Below, in pieces: positions 28,609 through 38,969 of a stretch of DNA of 64,000 bases. Source of the DNA: Paracoccus sp. MC1862 (GTDB lineage Bacteria; Pseudomonadota; Alphaproteobacteria; Rhodobacterales; Rhodobacteraceae); the NCBI RefSeq assembly GCF_016617715.1, contig NZ_CP067225.1:1550001-1614000 (forward strand), in the 5' to 3' direction. The position numbers and the translations under genes were made by a program. The notes under the pieces are model-generated. The model was not told where the DNA came from, searched no databases, and saw only the letters and a program-made list of their open reading frames with translations. Each line of letters begins with the position of its first letter. Positions within the stretch are counted from its first letter, which is position 1.

Positions 28609-30987
28609 ATGACCAAATTCTCCGATCTCAAGCTCGACCCCAAGGTGCTGCAGGCGATTGCCGAGGCGGGCTATGAGAATCCGACGCCGATCCAGGCGGG
28701 CGCCATCCCGCCTGCGCTGGAAGGCCGCGATGTGCTGGGCATCGCCCAGACCGGCACCGGCAAGACGGCGGGCTTCGTGCTGCCGATGATCACCCTGCTG
28801 GGCCGCGGTCGGGCGCGGGCGCGGATGCCGCGTTCGCTGGTCCTTTGCCCCACCCGTGAACTGGCCGCGCAGGTGGCCGAGAACTTCGACACCTATGCCA
28901 AGCACACCAGGCTGACCAAGGCGCTGCTGATCGGCGGCGTGTCCTTTGGCGAACAGGACAAGCTGATCGACCGCGGCGTCGATGTGCTGATCGCGACCCC
29001 CGGCCGCCTGCTGGACCATTTCGAACGCGGCAAGCTGCTGCTGACCGGCGTGCAGATCATGGTCGTGGACGAGGCCGACCGGATGCTCGACATGGGCTTC
29101 ATCCCGGATATCGAACGCATCTTCCAGTTGACCCCGTTTACCCGGCAGACGCTGTTCTTCAGCGCCACCATGGCGCCCGAGATCGAACGGATCACCAACA
29201 CCTTCCTGCACGCCCCCGAGCGGATCGAGGTCGCGCGCCAGGCGACGGCCAGCGAAACGATCACCCAGAAGCTGGTCGAGATCACCCCCACCCGCCGGGA
29301 TCAAAGCGCCAAGCAGAAGCGCGAGCTGCTGCGGGCCCTGATCGACGCCGAGGGCGAAAGCCTCAAGAACGCCATCATCTTCTGCAACCGCAAGACCGAC
29401 GTGGACATCGTCGCCAAGTCGCTGAAGGCGCATGGCTATGACGCAGCCCCCATCCACGGCGATCTGGACCAGCGCGTCCGCACCGCGACACTGGACGGCT
29501 TCCGCGAAGGGACGCTGCGGTTCCTCGTGGCCTCGGACGTGGCGGCGCGGGGGCTGGATATCCCGGCGGTCAGCCATGTCATCAACTTCGACCTGCCGAG
29601 CCATGCCGAGGACTATGTCCACCGCATCGGCCGCACCGGCCGGGCGGGGCGCGAGGGCACGGCCATTTCCATCGGCACACCCTCGGACGAAAAATACCTG
29701 ACCGCCATCGAGACGCTGGTGAAGCAGACCCTGCCCCGCGTCCCGGGGCCTGAAGGCTTCCAGCTTTCCGACGCGGCCCAGAAACCGCCTCGCCCCGCGT
29801 CCGAGCGCGGCAACCAGCGTGGAGCGCCGACCCGCACGCGCGCTCGCCGCAGTCCGGCGCGGGAGGAGCCGGCCAGGGAAAAGGCGGAGGTGATCGAAAG
29901 CCCCGTGCCCCAGGAACCCAAGGCCGGCAGCGCTGGCGAAAGCCGCAAACCCGCAGGCAACGGCGCCCGCGAGGAACGCGAGGACCGCGGCCGCGACCGC
30001 CGGGACGAGCGGCGCGAGCCTGCGCGCGAGGAACGCCGCGACGACAGGCGCCCCCGCGACCGGGGTCCGGCGGTGACGGGCATGGGCGATCATACGCCCG
30101 ACTTCCTGCTGACCAGCTTCAACGACGCCCTGGTCGTGACCGAGGCCCGCATGACCAGTGCGGCGCAGCGCCACGAGGACGCGCCGCGCGAACAGGCAAG
30201 TGCTGCAGAATCCGATGGGCAAGATGCAGCCGCGTCTGGCAAGGCCGACGGGAATGGTGAGGCCGAGACGACTGCGCCCTCCAAGCGCACGCGGTCACGC
30301 CGCAGCCGTTCGGGTCGGGCCGTGAAAGAGCAGGCGGCCGACGATCAGGCGCTTGACGCGGTTGTGGAAAGCGCGGAGCCGGTCGAGGCGGTGGATGACG
30401 CAGGGGCCGAGGCCGCGGTGCCCAAGATTGCGGTTGAAGGCGAAGTTGCCGCAGATGCCCCGGCGCAGGACGCCCCGTCGGAAGCGGCTCAGCCCGAGGG
30501 TGACGCAGAAGCCCCGCCGGCCAAGGCCAAGCCTGCAAAGCAGGCCAAGCTTGCCGCGAAGCCCCGTGCAACCCGAAGCCGCCGCAAGCCTGCCAAGGCC
30601 GACCCAAGCGTCGAAGAAGCCGGAGCCGCCGAGGCCCCGCAGCCCGAAGCGCCTGCCGGGTCTTCCGAAACCCCCGCAGCCGAAGAAGGGCGGGACGCAG
30701 GCTCCGGAGAGGTCACGGCCCTGAACATCGACGAGGCCGCAAACCCGCCGGACATCGGGTCAGCCCCGGAAGCATCCGCCGATAGCCGGGATGCGCGGGC
30801 AGAGCAGGAAGATGGCTACCCCGACGCGGCAGCAGGCGTTCCGATGGAAGGTTCGGCCCGCGCGGACATCGACCAAGAAGGCGACGCTGCTGCTTCTGGC
30901 CTGCAGACCGTTCAGGGCGACCAGCCCGAGCCGGATGCAGACCAGACCGAAGCGGACCGGGTCTCGGACTCGGCCCCGCAAGCCTGA
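28609..30987 (+). CDS. DEAD-box RNA helicase with a long disordered tail
   Basis: 792-residue helicase of the RhlE/DeaD group. All core motifs are present: P-T-P-I-Q (Q motif), [26 protein letters not shown], and [11 protein letters not shown]. The core ends near residue 380. The remaining 400 residues are low-complexity: first an Arg/Glu-rich stretch ([16 protein letters not shown]), then a long Ala/Glu/Pro-rich tail with Lys-rich patches ([19 protein letters not shown]). Such tails bind RNA or drive condensates. lnt starts eight bases downstream, so cotranscription is possible. Start at 28609 follows a weak GAAAGA site. Confidence 0.9.
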   Translation: MTKFSDLKLDPKVLQAIAEAGYENPTPIQAGAIPPALEGRDVLGIAQTGTGKTAGFVLPMITLLGRGRARARMPRSLVLCPTRELAAQVAENFDTYAKHTRLTKALLIGGVSFGEQDKLIDRGVDVLIATPGRLLDHFERGKLLLTGVQIMVVDEADRMLDMGFIPDIERIFQLTPFTRQTLFFSATMAPEIERITNTFLHAPERIEVARQATASETITQKLVEITPTRRDQSAKQKRELLRALIDAEGESLKNAIIFCNRKTDVDIVAKSLKAHGYDAAPIHGDLDQRVRTATLDGFREGTLRFLVASDVAARGLDIPAVSHVINFDLPSHAEDYVHRIGRTGRAGREGTAISIGTPSDEKYLTAIETLVKQTLPRVPGPEGFQLSDAAQKPPRPASERGNQRGAPTRTRARRSPAREEPAREKAEVIESPVPQEPKAGSAGESRKPAGNGAREEREDRGRDRRDERREPAREERRDDRRPRDRGPAVTGMGDHTPDFLLTSFNDALVVTEARMTSAAQRHEDAPREQASAAESDGQDAAASGKADGNGEAETTAPSKRTRSRRSRSGRAVKEQAADDQALDAVVESAEPVEAVDDAGAEAAVPKIAVEGEVAADAPAQDAPSEAAQPEGDAEAPPAKAKPAKQAKLAAKPRATRSRRKPAKADPSVEEAGAAEAPQPEAPAGSSETPAAEEGRDAGSGEVTALNIDEAANPPDIGSAPEASADSRDARAEQEDGYPDAAAGVPMEGSARADIDQEGDAAASGLQTVQGDQPEPDADQTEADRVSDSAPQA

Positions 30988-30995
30988 CGGAAGGA

Positions 30996-32564
30996 ATGCA
31001 GCCGGCCGGCGCGCCGCTTGCCAAAACCGTTGCGCGCCCCGGCGGGACCGTGATGGCCGGGCGGATTGCGACCGACTTCGCCATCGGCGTCATTGCCGCC
31101 ATGGGCCAGGCGCCGTGGGGGCTGTGGCCGCTGACGGTGCTTGCGCTGGCCGCCATGCTGTGGCGTCTGTCGGGGGTGGCCTCTGCCCGCGGGGCGGGCT
31201 TGCGGGCGCTGGCTTTCGGCGCGGGGCATTTCGCCTTGGCGCTGTTCTGGATCACCCAGCCGTTCCTTGTCGAAGCCGAGATCTACGGCTGGATGTCGCC
31301 CTTTGCCCTGATCCTCATGGCGCTGGGGGGCGGGCTGTTCTGGGCGGTTCCGGCATGGATCGCGCATCGGTCGGGCCGGGACCGGCGCAGCCGCGCGCCA
31401 GCCCTGGCGCTGGCGATCCTGATCTCTGACTGGCTGCGGGGCTGGATCTTCACCGGCTTTCCCTGGGCGCTGACCGGCCATGTCTGGATCGACACGCCAG
31501 CCGGGCAGATCGCGGCATGGTTCGGGGCCATGGGACTTTCGGCGCTGACCATGGGCGCGGCGCTGCTGATCGTCCTTGGGACGCGGCCCTCGCGCTCCCC
31601 GAACGGGCCGGCAGCCCTGCTTCCCGGCCTCGCCAATGCGGCGATGCTGATCGGGGCGGCATGGTTCGCGGGCCTTGCGCGGCTGAACCAGTCCCTGCCC
31701 GCCGACCAGCCCCGGATCATCCGTCTGGTCCAGCCGAACGCCGACCAGACCCTGAAGTGGCACCCCCAGTGGGCGCCCATCTTCTACGAACGCCTGACCA
31801 GCCTCTCGGCGCTGCCGCTCAAGCCCGAACTCGGGACCGGGGGGCCGGATGCCGTTGTCTGGCCCGAAACGGCCGTGCCCTTCCTGCTGGAGGACGCCGG
31901 GCCGATGCTGGCCGACATCGCCGCGGCTTCAGGCGCCGCCACGATCACCGGCATCCAGCGCAGCGAAGGCTCGGCCTGGTTCAACAGCCTGGCCGAGTTC
32001 ACCGCCGACGCCCGCATCGGCGCGGTCTACGACAAGTTCCACCTTGTCCCCTTCGGCGAATACATCCCTTGGGGCGATGCACTGGCGCGCTTCGGCATCA
32101 CCGCCTTCGCGGCGCAATACGGCAACGGCTACAGTTCAGGCCCCGGCCCGCAGGTGCTGGCGCTGGACGGCCTGCCGCCCTTCCAGCCGATGATCTGCTA
32201 CGAGACGATCTTCGAACGTCACCTCCTGCGCGGCCATCGCCCCGAGTGGATCCTGCAGATTACCAACGACGCCTGGTTCGGCACCTGGTCCGGTCCCTAC
32301 CAGCATCTGGCGCAGGCGCGGCTGCGGGCGATCCAGTCGGGTCTGCCGGTGCTGCGCTCGGCCAATACCGGCATCTCGGCTGTGATCGACGCCCGCGGAC
32401 AGATCCGGGCCGTTCTGCCGCTGGATCAGGCCGGCATCATCGACGCGCGGCTGCCGGGCGCCCTGACACCGACCCTGTGGTGGCGCTGGGGCGATGCGCC
32501 GATGCTGACGCTGATGGCAATGGCGCTCGGTTGGCTTGCCATCGCCCGCAGGCGCAGGCATTGA
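30996..32564 (+). CDS. lnt: Apolipoprotein N-acyltransferase
   Basis: 522-residue inner-membrane enzyme that adds the third acyl chain to lipoproteins. About six N-terminal membrane helices are followed by a nitrilase-like domain with the catalytic triad: Glu in W-P-E-T-A-V-P-F, Lys in [12 protein letters not shown], Cys in M-I-C-Y-E-T-I-F. A last helix ([15 protein letters not shown]) closes the protein. The gene lies eight bases after the helicase stop and upstream of the riboswitch-controlled metK gene. Confidence 0.94.
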   Translation: MQPAGAPLAKTVARPGGTVMAGRIATDFAIGVIAAMGQAPWGLWPLTVLALAAMLWRLSGVASARGAGLRALAFGAGHFALALFWITQPFLVEAEIYGWMSPFALILMALGGGLFWAVPAWIAHRSGRDRRSRAPALALAILISDWLRGWIFTGFPWALTGHVWIDTPAGQIAAWFGAMGLSALTMGAALLIVLGTRPSRSPNGPAALLPGLANAAMLIGAAWFAGLARLNQSLPADQPRIIRLVQPNADQTLKWHPQWAPIFYERLTSLSALPLKPELGTGGPDAVVWPETAVPFLLEDAGPMLADIAAASGAATITGIQRSEGSAWFNSLAEFTADARIGAVYDKFHLVPFGEYIPWGDALARFGITAFAAQYGNGYSSGPGPQVLALDGLPPFQPMICYETIFERHLLRGHRPEWILQITNDAWFGTWSGPYQHLAQARLRAIQSGLPVLRSANTGISAVIDARGQIRAVLPLDQAGIIDARLPGALTPTLWWRWGDAPMLTLMAMALGWLAIARRRRH

Positions 32565-32600
32565 CTCGACCGGGCCGCTCGCGTAGGCCCACGCATGACC

Positions 32601-32650
32601 CCCACAACGGCTTCCTGGCGTGGCACGGTCTTGATCCCAATGGAGCGTTC
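32601..32650 (+). promoter_or_regulatory. SAM/SAH riboswitch in the metK leader
   Basis: The leader reads CCACAACGGCTTCCTGGCGTGG then, after a variable linker, CAATGGAGC and the ATG. The stem CCAC (32602-32605) / GTGG (32620-32623) closes the first loop; GCTTCC (32610-32615) can form a pseudoknot with GGAGC (32642-32646), which includes the ribosome-binding site. This matches the compact SAM/SAH riboswitch known upstream of metK in Rhodobacterales. Ligand binding would hide the ribosome site and reduce SAM synthetase translation. No rival structure was noted. Confidence 0.9.
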
Positions 32651-33817
32651 ATGTCCCGTCAGAACTACGTCTTCACCTCCGAGTCCGTCTCGGAGGGTCA
32701 TCCCGACAAATTGTGCGACCAGATTTCTGACGCGGTTCTCGACGCGCTGCTGGCCGAGGAACCCGAGGCCCGCGTCGCCTGCGAGGCTTTCGCCACCACC
32801 GCGACCGTGGTGATCGGCGGCGAGATCGGCCTGAAGGACGAGGGCCGGCTGGCCGAGGTCATGGGCGACGTCCCCGAGATCGCCCGCGGCGTCATCCGCG
32901 ACATCGGCTACGAGCAGGAAAAGTTCCACTGGAACACCTGCCACGTCCTGAACTTCCTGCACGAACAGTCCGCCCATATCTGGGGCGGGGTCCAGACCGG
33001 CGGCGCGGGCGACCAGGGGATCATGTTCGGCTATGCAGTGAACGAGACGCCGGAACTGATGCCGGCGCCGATCCAGTATGCCCATGCGATCCTGCGCCGG
33101 CTGGCCGAGGCGCGCAAGTCGGGCGCGGAACCGACGCTCGGCCCCGACGCCAAGTCGCAGCTTTCCCTGCGCTACGAGGATGGCAAACCCGTCGAGGTCA
33201 CGCAGATCGTCGTCAGCCACCAGCACAGGGAAGAGGCGCAGACCTCGGACGACATCCGCGCCATCGTGGAACCCTATGTGCGCGAAGTGCTGCCCCAGGG
33301 CTGGCTGACGGAAAACACCGTCTGGCACGTCAACCCGACCGGCACCTTCGTGATCGGCGGCCCTGACGGGGATGCGGGGCTGACCGGGCGCAAGATCATC
33401 GTGGACACCTATGGCGGCGCGGCCCCGCACGGCGGCGGCGCGTTTTCCGGCAAGGACCCGACCAAGGTGGACCGCTCGGCGGCTTACGCAGCGCGCTATC
33501 TGGCCAAGAACGTGGTCGCGGCCGGGCTGGCGGATCGCTGCGTGATCCAGCTCAGCTACGCGATCGGGGTCGCGGCGCCGCTGTCGATCTATGCCGACAG
33601 CTTCGGCACCGGCAAGATCTCCGACGCGGAAATCGAGCGCGCGGTGGGCGAGGTCATGGACCTGACCCCCAAGGGCATCCGCGACAAACTGGACCTGTGC
33701 CGCCCGATCTATCGCCGCACCGCCGCCTACGGCCATTTCGGCCGTGCACCCGAGGCGGATGGGGGCTTCAGTTGGGAACGCACCGATCTGGCCGAGGCGC
33801 TGAAGAAGGCGGTCTGA
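32651..33817 (+). CDS. metK: S-adenosylmethionine synthetase
   Basis: 388-residue enzyme forming SAM from methionine and ATP. Motifs: [12 protein letters not shown] at the N-terminus, [11 protein letters not shown] in the middle, [17 protein letters not shown] in the C-terminal third. Length is normal. The gene is preceded by the SAM/SAH riboswitch and followed by a hairpin at 33837. Its coding region starts [13 protein letters not shown]. Confidence 0.97.
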   Translation: MSRQNYVFTSESVSEGHPDKLCDQISDAVLDALLAEEPEARVACEAFATTATVVIGGEIGLKDEGRLAEVMGDVPEIARGVIRDIGYEQEKFHWNTCHVLNFLHEQSAHIWGGVQTGGAGDQGIMFGYAVNETPELMPAPIQYAHAILRRLAEARKSGAEPTLGPDAKSQLSLRYEDGKPVEVTQIVVSHQHREEAQTSDDIRAIVEPYVREVLPQGWLTENTVWHVNPTGTFVIGGPDGDAGLTGRKIIVDTYGGAAPHGGGAFSGKDPTKVDRSAAYAARYLAKNVVAAGLADRCVIQLSYAIGVAAPLSIYADSFGTGKISDAEIERAVGEVMDLTPKGIRDKLDLCRPIYRRTAAYGHFGRAPEADGGFSWERTDLAEALKKAV

Positions 33818-33836
33818 TCATCTCGGTAATCGAAGT

Positions 33837-33874
33837 GGTCCGCGGGAGCTTCCAGCGGACCATGGAGCGCTTTT
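33837..33874 (+). terminator. Hairpin after metK, possible terminator
   Basis: GGTCCGC (33837-33843) pairs with GCGGACC (33855-33861); a TTTT run follows at 33871-33874, a little distant from the stem. Confidence 0.5.
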
Positions 33875-33936
33875 CATGCCGGGAAGATGTCAGGCCACCA
33901 GCTTGGCCGACACCAGAACGCCGAACTGGCCGAAGG

Positions 33937-34554
33937 TTATTCGCTGTAGCCGTAGTCCCATACAAGGTTCTCGACAGGTGGGAACTTGCGCGGCAGGTTG
34001 CGCGGATCGAACGGAAGTCCATCGAGGATTGCTTCCTCGACAGGCTGATCAAGACACCCATGCTGTGTCGAATAGAAGTAACATATCTTCAAATACCTCC
34101 TCAGCACGGCGAGGCTCGGGAACGTGAAGTACCGTTGATGCCACGCCATCAGCTCTTGGTTTCCACGGCTTGTATTGCATCGCGGGCAAGAGCGCACCTG
34201 ATTGAGCGGGATGTTGTGACCCTTCAGTCTGCTTCTTGGTATTAGATGATCCCAATGATAGGTCGGGGCAATGCAGCCGAGGTGTGCGCAGATCGGCTGC
34301 GCGTCTTGCGCCAGCGCATCATCCCGATCGAGGCTGCTGATGTTCTTTCTTCGCTTCCGAAAATCCGACATCGTGATATTGGCGGCTTTAGTCCGGCCGT
34401 CTGGATAGGGGTTTGGCTTTCCAGCCTTTGCACTTACCATCATGCGCCGCGTGACCACCAACATGGAATATGTACACAGGATGTGATCCTCAACGGTATG
34501 CAGCTTGCGTTGGGCTTTGGGACTGCTCCACTCCCATCTGGTTGGCACGAGCAT
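33937..34554 (-). CDS. Solitary HNH endonuclease
   Basis: 205-residue protein with an HNH nuclease domain near residues 87-135: C-A-H-L-G-C, then Y-H-W-D-H-L-I-P-R-S-R, N-Q-V-R-S-C-P-R-C-N-T-S-R-G-N. The four cysteines form a probable zinc knuckle around the catalytic His. The C-terminal part is not recognised. Base composition is visibly more AT-rich than the neighbours, and it sits alone between metK and a penicillin-acylase-family gene with no methyltransferase or mobile-element gene next to it. GAGGGAAA lies just upstream of the ATG. Probably horizontally acquired; target unknown. Confidence 0.8.
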   Translation of the reverse strand: MLVPTRWEWSSPKAQRKLHTVEDHILCTYSMLVVTRRMMVSAKAGKPNPYPDGRTKAANITMSDFRKRRKNISSLDRDDALAQDAQPICAHLGCIAPTYHWDHLIPRSRLKGHNIPLNQVRSCPRCNTSRGNQELMAWHQRYFTFPSLAVLRRYLKICYFYSTQHGCLDQPVEEAILDGLPFDPRNLPRKFPPVENLVWDYGYSE

Positions 34555-34620
34555 GTCTTTCCCTCTTGTTTTCCTTCTTACCAGGATAGTCCGGCATACG
34601 CTCCTGTGATGTGAAGGCGC

Positions 34621-37218
34621 TCACTCTTGCACCGTCAGCACCGTCACGCCCACTGCCCCTGCCCGTGCCAGCGTCGGGTCCAGCGACATCGCCACATATT
34701 CGCCCCGCCGCCAGCGTTCGGCCTGGTCGTCGTAATGGCGCGACAGCGGGTGGCCCGACTGCCCGGTGGCGATCACGAAGACCGAGCTGTCCGGGTCGGC
34801 GAGGTCGTAGACGCCGCGATAGCCCGCCCCCCCTACTGCGGCCCAGGGGTTCGTTCCGCCCCCCAGCGTGGGCGCGCGGGCGATGCTCGACCCGTCGCCC
34901 GAGGTGGACTGGACGAGGCTTACCACCCATCCGATCACCGGCATCCTCCCAAGCGCGGGATGTTCGTGTCGCGCCACATGGATGTCGCCCCAGCGCCAGC
35001 TTTCCACATCCGGCCCGAAGCGCGCCGTCAGGTCGATCAGGGCCGCGTCCATGGCCTGCCGGGCGATGGTGGCGCAGTCCTCGACGGGGGCGGACTGGGC
35101 CACGTCGCACCAGGCCGAGGCCCCGTCCGTGTCGCGGAACACGCGGTCGATGAAGGACGGCTGCAACCTGCCCCCAAGTTCGCCGGCCAGCGGGCCAAGC
35201 TCGTCATGGATCAGCCGCTCCTGCAGATGCCGCATCCAGGCGGAATAGATCAGCGGTTCGGGCAGATGCTCGCTCATATTGCCGTCCCACTCGGCCAGCA
35301 GGGCCAACGCCTCTTGCCGCTGGCGTTCCGGGGTGCCCGGCGCAGCAGGGTCGCCGGTGAACCACAGCTCGGCGCCGACGATCGGCAGAAGCGCACGGGC
35401 GGTGGGGCTGACCGTATCGAGCTGCGCGTCGATGAAACTGTCGCGTGAATGGATCTCGCGCGCAGCAAGCAGCCGAGACAGCCGCGACAGCCGCAGCGGA
35501 TCATCGCGGTCATACCCGAGGTTCGGGGGGCGGGTGGCCCCCTCGCCGGTGCCGGCGGCAGGGTTCGTCTCTTCGAAGGATGAGGCAGGGATGGTCGTCA
35601 GCGCGGCCTGCGGATCGGAACCATCCGATGCGGTGCCGCCGGGCGGCGGGATCAGCGCAATCCCTGCGCCCGCGGCCCGCTCGGCCCCCGTCGCGGCCAC
35701 CATGCCCTGCAACAGCGCGGTGGCCCTCAGCGGATCGTCGGGGGCAACGGGATCGAGCCAGCGCACATTCGGATCACGCCCCGGCGCGGGCATTCGACCC
35801 GCTGTCGGATGCTCGGCGGCACGGCGCGGGATCTCCCCGGCAAGGACCTGCGCGATGCCGTCTTCGTCGGCCAGCGTCACCTCGACCGCCGGGGCGACGA
35901 TGCCGCGGGCGGCCCGCTGCGCCTCGGCGCGGTCCGGTGACTGCATCAGCGCGACCAGCGCGGTCATGGTGGTGTCGGCGGTCGAAAGCCCGGTCCAGCG
36001 CAGCGCGGGGACATGGCCCATAGGCGTCACCCCGGCCAGACCAAGCTGCGCGGGCGGGATGACGGGGCCGGCCTCGGTCTCGCGCAGGGTGATGCGGCGG
36101 TCGCTTGCGCCGTGGACGCGGATGATCTCGTGCCGGGTGCTGAAATCGCGCCAGCCGCCATCGCCCAGATAGCGGTCGGGGGCGCCGGGCTGCACCTCCT
36201 CCATCACGATGTCCTGATCGTCCACCCAGGCCGGGGTCAGCCCCCAGGCAAGGCCGGGGTTGCGCCCGGCCAAGATCGCCGGAATGCCGGGGATCGTGCC
36301 GCCGATGACGCTGCCCGCCTGCAGGTCCATCCGCGCCAGATACCACAGCGAGGGCGCCGTCAGCGCCACATGGGGATCGTTCGCCAGCAGCGGCGCACCC
36401 GCCGCTGTCCGCTCGGCTGCGGCGGCAAAGGCATTGGCAGTCGCACCCAGACCGACGCCGACATAGCCGACCAGCGAGTCGAACCAGTCCGGCGCAGGGG
36501 TTTCGGGCGGCACGACGAAGCGGGCACCGCTGCCGAACAGCGCGGCATAGCCGGGCAGCGGCGGCTCGCCTTCCGCGCCGACCAGATCGCCCGCCCGCTG
36601 GGGGGCGGCAATCGACACCCGCGCCCGCGTCACCTCGGCCCGGATCTGACCCGAGGCGCCTGCCGCCACCAGCTTGAGGATCGCCAGCGAATCCGCCGGC
36701 TGCCAATAGGCGATGTCGCCCGGCAGCAGGAAGAACTCGGGCGCGCCTCGGCCCCGTGCGCCTTCGTTCACCTGCTGCACCCAGGCGTTGACCCCGTCGG
36801 CATAGGCCAGCAGCGCGGCCTGCGTGGGTTCGTCCTGCGCCTCGACCGAGGCCTGCGCGTTCCGCCACAGTCCAAGCCTGCGGGCAAGGTCGTCGGCGGC
36901 ATAGGCACGATCGCCGAACATCTCGGCCAGCCGCCCCTGCGCGGCGCGGCGCAGCACCACCATCTGGAACAGCCGGTCCTGTGCATGGGCAAAGCCCAGC
37001 GCGAAGAAGGCGTCGTGGTCGGTCGCGGCAAGGATATGGGGGACGTTCTCGGTCGTCCGCACGATCTCGACCGGCGCTCGCAGGCCCTCCAGCGCGAATT
37101 GCGCGTCATAGTCGGGCAGCGAGCGGACGGCGAAATACCACGCCAGCACCACGGCCGCCACGAACCCGATCATCAGGCCGATGGTCAGCCGGACCAGCCA
37201 GCGAAACAGCAAGAGCAT
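34621..37218 (-). CDS. Penicillin-acylase (PvdQ/Ntn-hydrolase) family protein
   Basis: 865-residue protein with an N-terminal membrane anchor or signal (RLTIGLMIGFVAAVVLAWYFAV), an alpha-chain region (D-A-F-F-A-L-G-F-A-H-A-Q-D-R-L-F-Q-M) and a beta-chain region (PLLANDPHV, GRNPGLAWGLT). Family members cleave amide bonds in penicillins or N-acyl homoserine lactones after self-cleavage that exposes an N-terminal Ser. Here the processing site reads G-A-T-A-N-A-F at about residue 260 instead of the usual G-S-N-A-W/F, so the nucleophile Ser is absent; Thr260 may stand in or the enzyme may be inactive. Start at 37218 gives the anchor at the N-terminus. Substrate unknown. Confidence 0.85.
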   Translation of the reverse strand: MLLLFRWLVRLTIGLMIGFVAAVVLAWYFAVRSLPDYDAQFALEGLRAPVEIVRTTENVPHILAATDHDAFFALGFAHAQDRLFQMVVLRRAAQGRLAEMFGDRAYAADDLARRLGLWRNAQASVEAQDEPTQAALLAYADGVNAWVQQVNEGARGRGAPEFFLLPGDIAYWQPADSLAILKLVAAGASGQIRAEVTRARVSIAAPQRAGDLVGAEGEPPLPGYAALFGSGARFVVPPETPAPDWFDSLVGYVGVGLGATANAFAAAAERTAAGAPLLANDPHVALTAPSLWYLARMDLQAGSVIGGTIPGIPAILAGRNPGLAWGLTPAWVDDQDIVMEEVQPGAPDRYLGDGGWRDFSTRHEIIRVHGASDRRITLRETEAGPVIPPAQLGLAGVTPMGHVPALRWTGLSTADTTMTALVALMQSPDRAEAQRAARGIVAPAVEVTLADEDGIAQVLAGEIPRRAAEHPTAGRMPAPGRDPNVRWLDPVAPDDPLRATALLQGMVAATGAERAAGAGIALIPPPGGTASDGSDPQAALTTIPASSFEETNPAAGTGEGATRPPNLGYDRDDPLRLSRLSRLLAAREIHSRDSFIDAQLDTVSPTARALLPIVGAELWFTGDPAAPGTPERQRQEALALLAEWDGNMSEHLPEPLIYSAWMRHLQERLIHDELGPLAGELGGRLQPSFIDRVFRDTDGASAWCDVAQSAPVEDCATIARQAMDAALIDLTARFGPDVESWRWGDIHVARHEHPALGRMPVIGWVVSLVQSTSGDGSSIARAPTLGGGTNPWAAVGGAGYRGVYDLADPDSSVFVIATGQSGHPLSRHYDDQAERWRRGEYVAMSLDPTLARAGAVGVTVLTVQE

Positions 37219-37338
37219 GGGCGGGGAACGTCCTTGAAATCGGCGGGCGCCGGTTGACCGGGGCGCGGAGGCAATGGAATGTGCAAGGCTGATAGGGCAG
37301 CGGCCGCGGCTTTTCAACGCGGCAGACCGGAGGGATTG

Positions 37339-38205
37339 ATGGCGCGGGTGGCATTTCTGGGACTGGGCGTGATGGGCTTTCCGATGGCGGGGCATCTTGC
37401 CGCCGCAGGGCACGAGGTCACCGTCTACAACCGCACCGCCGCCAAGGCCGAGGCCTGGTCCAGCCGCCACAAGGGCCGCCACGCGACGACGCCCCGCGCC
37501 GCAGCCAAGGGGGCCGAGTTCGTCATGGCCTGCGTCGGCAACGACGACGACCTGCGGCAGATCTGCACCGGCGAGGACGGCGCCTTCGCGGGTATGGCCA
37601 AGGGCGCGGTCTTCGTCGATCACACCACGGTCTCGGCACAGGTCACGCGCGAGCTGGCGGTGGTGGCGCAGGCGGCGGGCCTCGGCTTCGTGGACGCGCC
37701 GGTCTCGGGTGGTCAGGCGGGAGCCGAGAACGGGCAGCTTTCCATCATGTGCGGCGGCTCGCCCGAGGATTACGCCAGCGCCGAGCTGGTGATGGCCGCC
37801 TATGCCCGCATCTGCCGCCTGATGGGGCCCTCGGGTGCCGGGCAGTTGACAAAGATGTGCAATCAGATCGCCATTGCGGGACTGATGCAGGGGCTTGCCG
37901 AGTCGCTGAACTTCGCTGAACGCGCGGGCCTTTCGATTCCCGAGGTGGTCGGGGTCATCAGCCAGGGCGCCGCCGGAAGCTGGCAGATGCAGAACCGCCA
38001 TGCCTCGATGGCCGAGGGGAAATACGACTTCGGCTTCGCGGTGGACTGGATGCGCAAGGACCTTGGCATCTGCCTTGCGACCGCCAACGAAACCGGGGCG
38101 AGCCTGCCCGTCACCGCGCTGGTGGACCAGTTCTACAAGGACGTGCAGGGGATGGGCGGCGGCCGCTGGGACACCTCATCCCTGATCGCGCGGCTGCGCC
38201 GGTGA
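37339..38205 (+). CDS. 3-hydroxyisobutyrate dehydrogenase-like oxidoreductase
   Basis: 288-residue beta-hydroxyacid dehydrogenase. The NAD(P)-binding motif is F-L-G-L-G-V-M-G-F-P-M-A near residue 5, the substrate-site motif D-A-P-V-S-G-G-Q-A-G-A-E, and the catalytic Lys lies in G-A-G-Q-L-T-K-M-C-N-Q. The family includes 3-hydroxyisobutyrate, tartronate-semialdehyde and glyoxylate reductases; the residues visible do not settle which. Its TGA overlaps the GTG start of the cupin gene, so the two are coupled. Confidence 0.88.
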   Translation: MARVAFLGLGVMGFPMAGHLAAAGHEVTVYNRTAAKAEAWSSRHKGRHATTPRAAAKGAEFVMACVGNDDDLRQICTGEDGAFAGMAKGAVFVDHTTVSAQVTRELAVVAQAAGLGFVDAPVSGGQAGAENGQLSIMCGGSPEDYASAELVMAAYARICRLMGPSGAGQLTKMCNQIAIAGLMQGLAESLNFAERAGLSIPEVVGVISQGAAGSWQMQNRHASMAEGKYDFGFAVDWMRKDLGICLATANETGASLPVTALVDQFYKDVQGMGGGRWDTSSLIARLRR

Positions 38206-38609
38206 CCGCGCCGGTCGTCCACAAGGGCGTGGGCGAGCCGCGCCCCGCGTGGTTCGAGAACAGGTTTGCGGCGAACGGCTGGACCGGCGCCTGGCGGAAC
38301 GGCGTCCACGAGTTTCACCACTACCATGCGACGACGCATGAGGCGCTGGGCTGCTACGCGGGCTGGGCCGACATCCAGCTTGGCGGCCCTTCTGGCGAGA
38401 TTCACCGGATCGAGGCGGGGGACGTGGTCGTGGTCCCCGCCGGGCTGGCCCATTGCAACCGTGGCCAGAGCGACAATTTCGCCTTAGTCGGCGCCTGTCC
38501 GGGCGGTGTTACCCCGGACATGCAGAAAGGCGAGGGCGACCCCTCGATCACCCTACCCCGGCCGCCGCATGACCCCGTGCTGGGTGCCGGCCGCGGCTTT
38601 TCAGCCTGA
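38202..38609 (+). CDS. YjlB-like cupin protein
   Basis: 135-residue single cupin. The first cupin motif reads F-H-H-Y-H-A-T-T-H-E-A-L-G (metal-binding His/Glu set) and the second G-D-V-V-V-V-P-A-G-L-A-H-C-N. This is the YjlB-type pattern. A GTG start at 38202 overlaps the dehydrogenase stop by four bases. The coupling to a hydroxyacid dehydrogenase suggests an accessory or isomerase-type role in the same pathway; that is inference. Confidence 0.85.
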   Translation: MTAPVVHKGVGEPRPAWFENRFAANGWTGAWRNGVHEFHHYHATTHEALGCYAGWADIQLGGPSGEIHRIEAGDVVVVPAGLAHCNRGQSDNFALVGACPGGVTPDMQKGEGDPSITLPRPPHDPVLGAGRGFSA

Positions 38610-38784
38610 CCGGGAAGCGGAGGTCCATTGCCCTCGTTCATGTCCATCCCGGCCACATGAGCCCGACAGTGTTCGATGCTGTGGGCAGGTGACCTGAACC
38701 GGCGGCGGAGCCCTCGCCATCTTCGGCGACCAGATCGCCAAAGACCGCACCATGAACGGCCAGCTTCTTGCTATAAAGGGAAAG

Positions 38785-38859
38785 TGGCAGCCCGTAGGGG
38801 AGTCGAACCCCTCTTTTCAGGTTGAAAACCTGACGTCCTAACCGATAGACGAACGGGCC
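38785..38859 (-). tRNA. tRNA-Glu (UUC)
   Basis: Reverse-strand cloverleaf: acceptor GGCCCGT pairs with ACGGGCT, the anticodon loop reads TTTTCAA between TCAGG/CCTGA (anticodon TTC), the T arm is AGGGG-TTCGACT-CCCCT, and the CCA end is encoded. Confidence 0.97.
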
Positions 38860-38969
38860 ACCTTTTCGCGTCTGCAGCCTTGGCCGCGCGGCGTGGAGCG
38901 GTATCTAGGCAAAGCCAGGCGTGGCTGCAAGCAGAAAATTCATCGCCTTGCCGAAATTCCCGTGAAGCG

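Noticed and set aside
26593..30222. A 1209-residue open frame across argS and the helicase gene (minus strand)
   Set aside because: Only the argS part (to 28335) has family motifs; the rest is antisense to the helicase and has no start signal.
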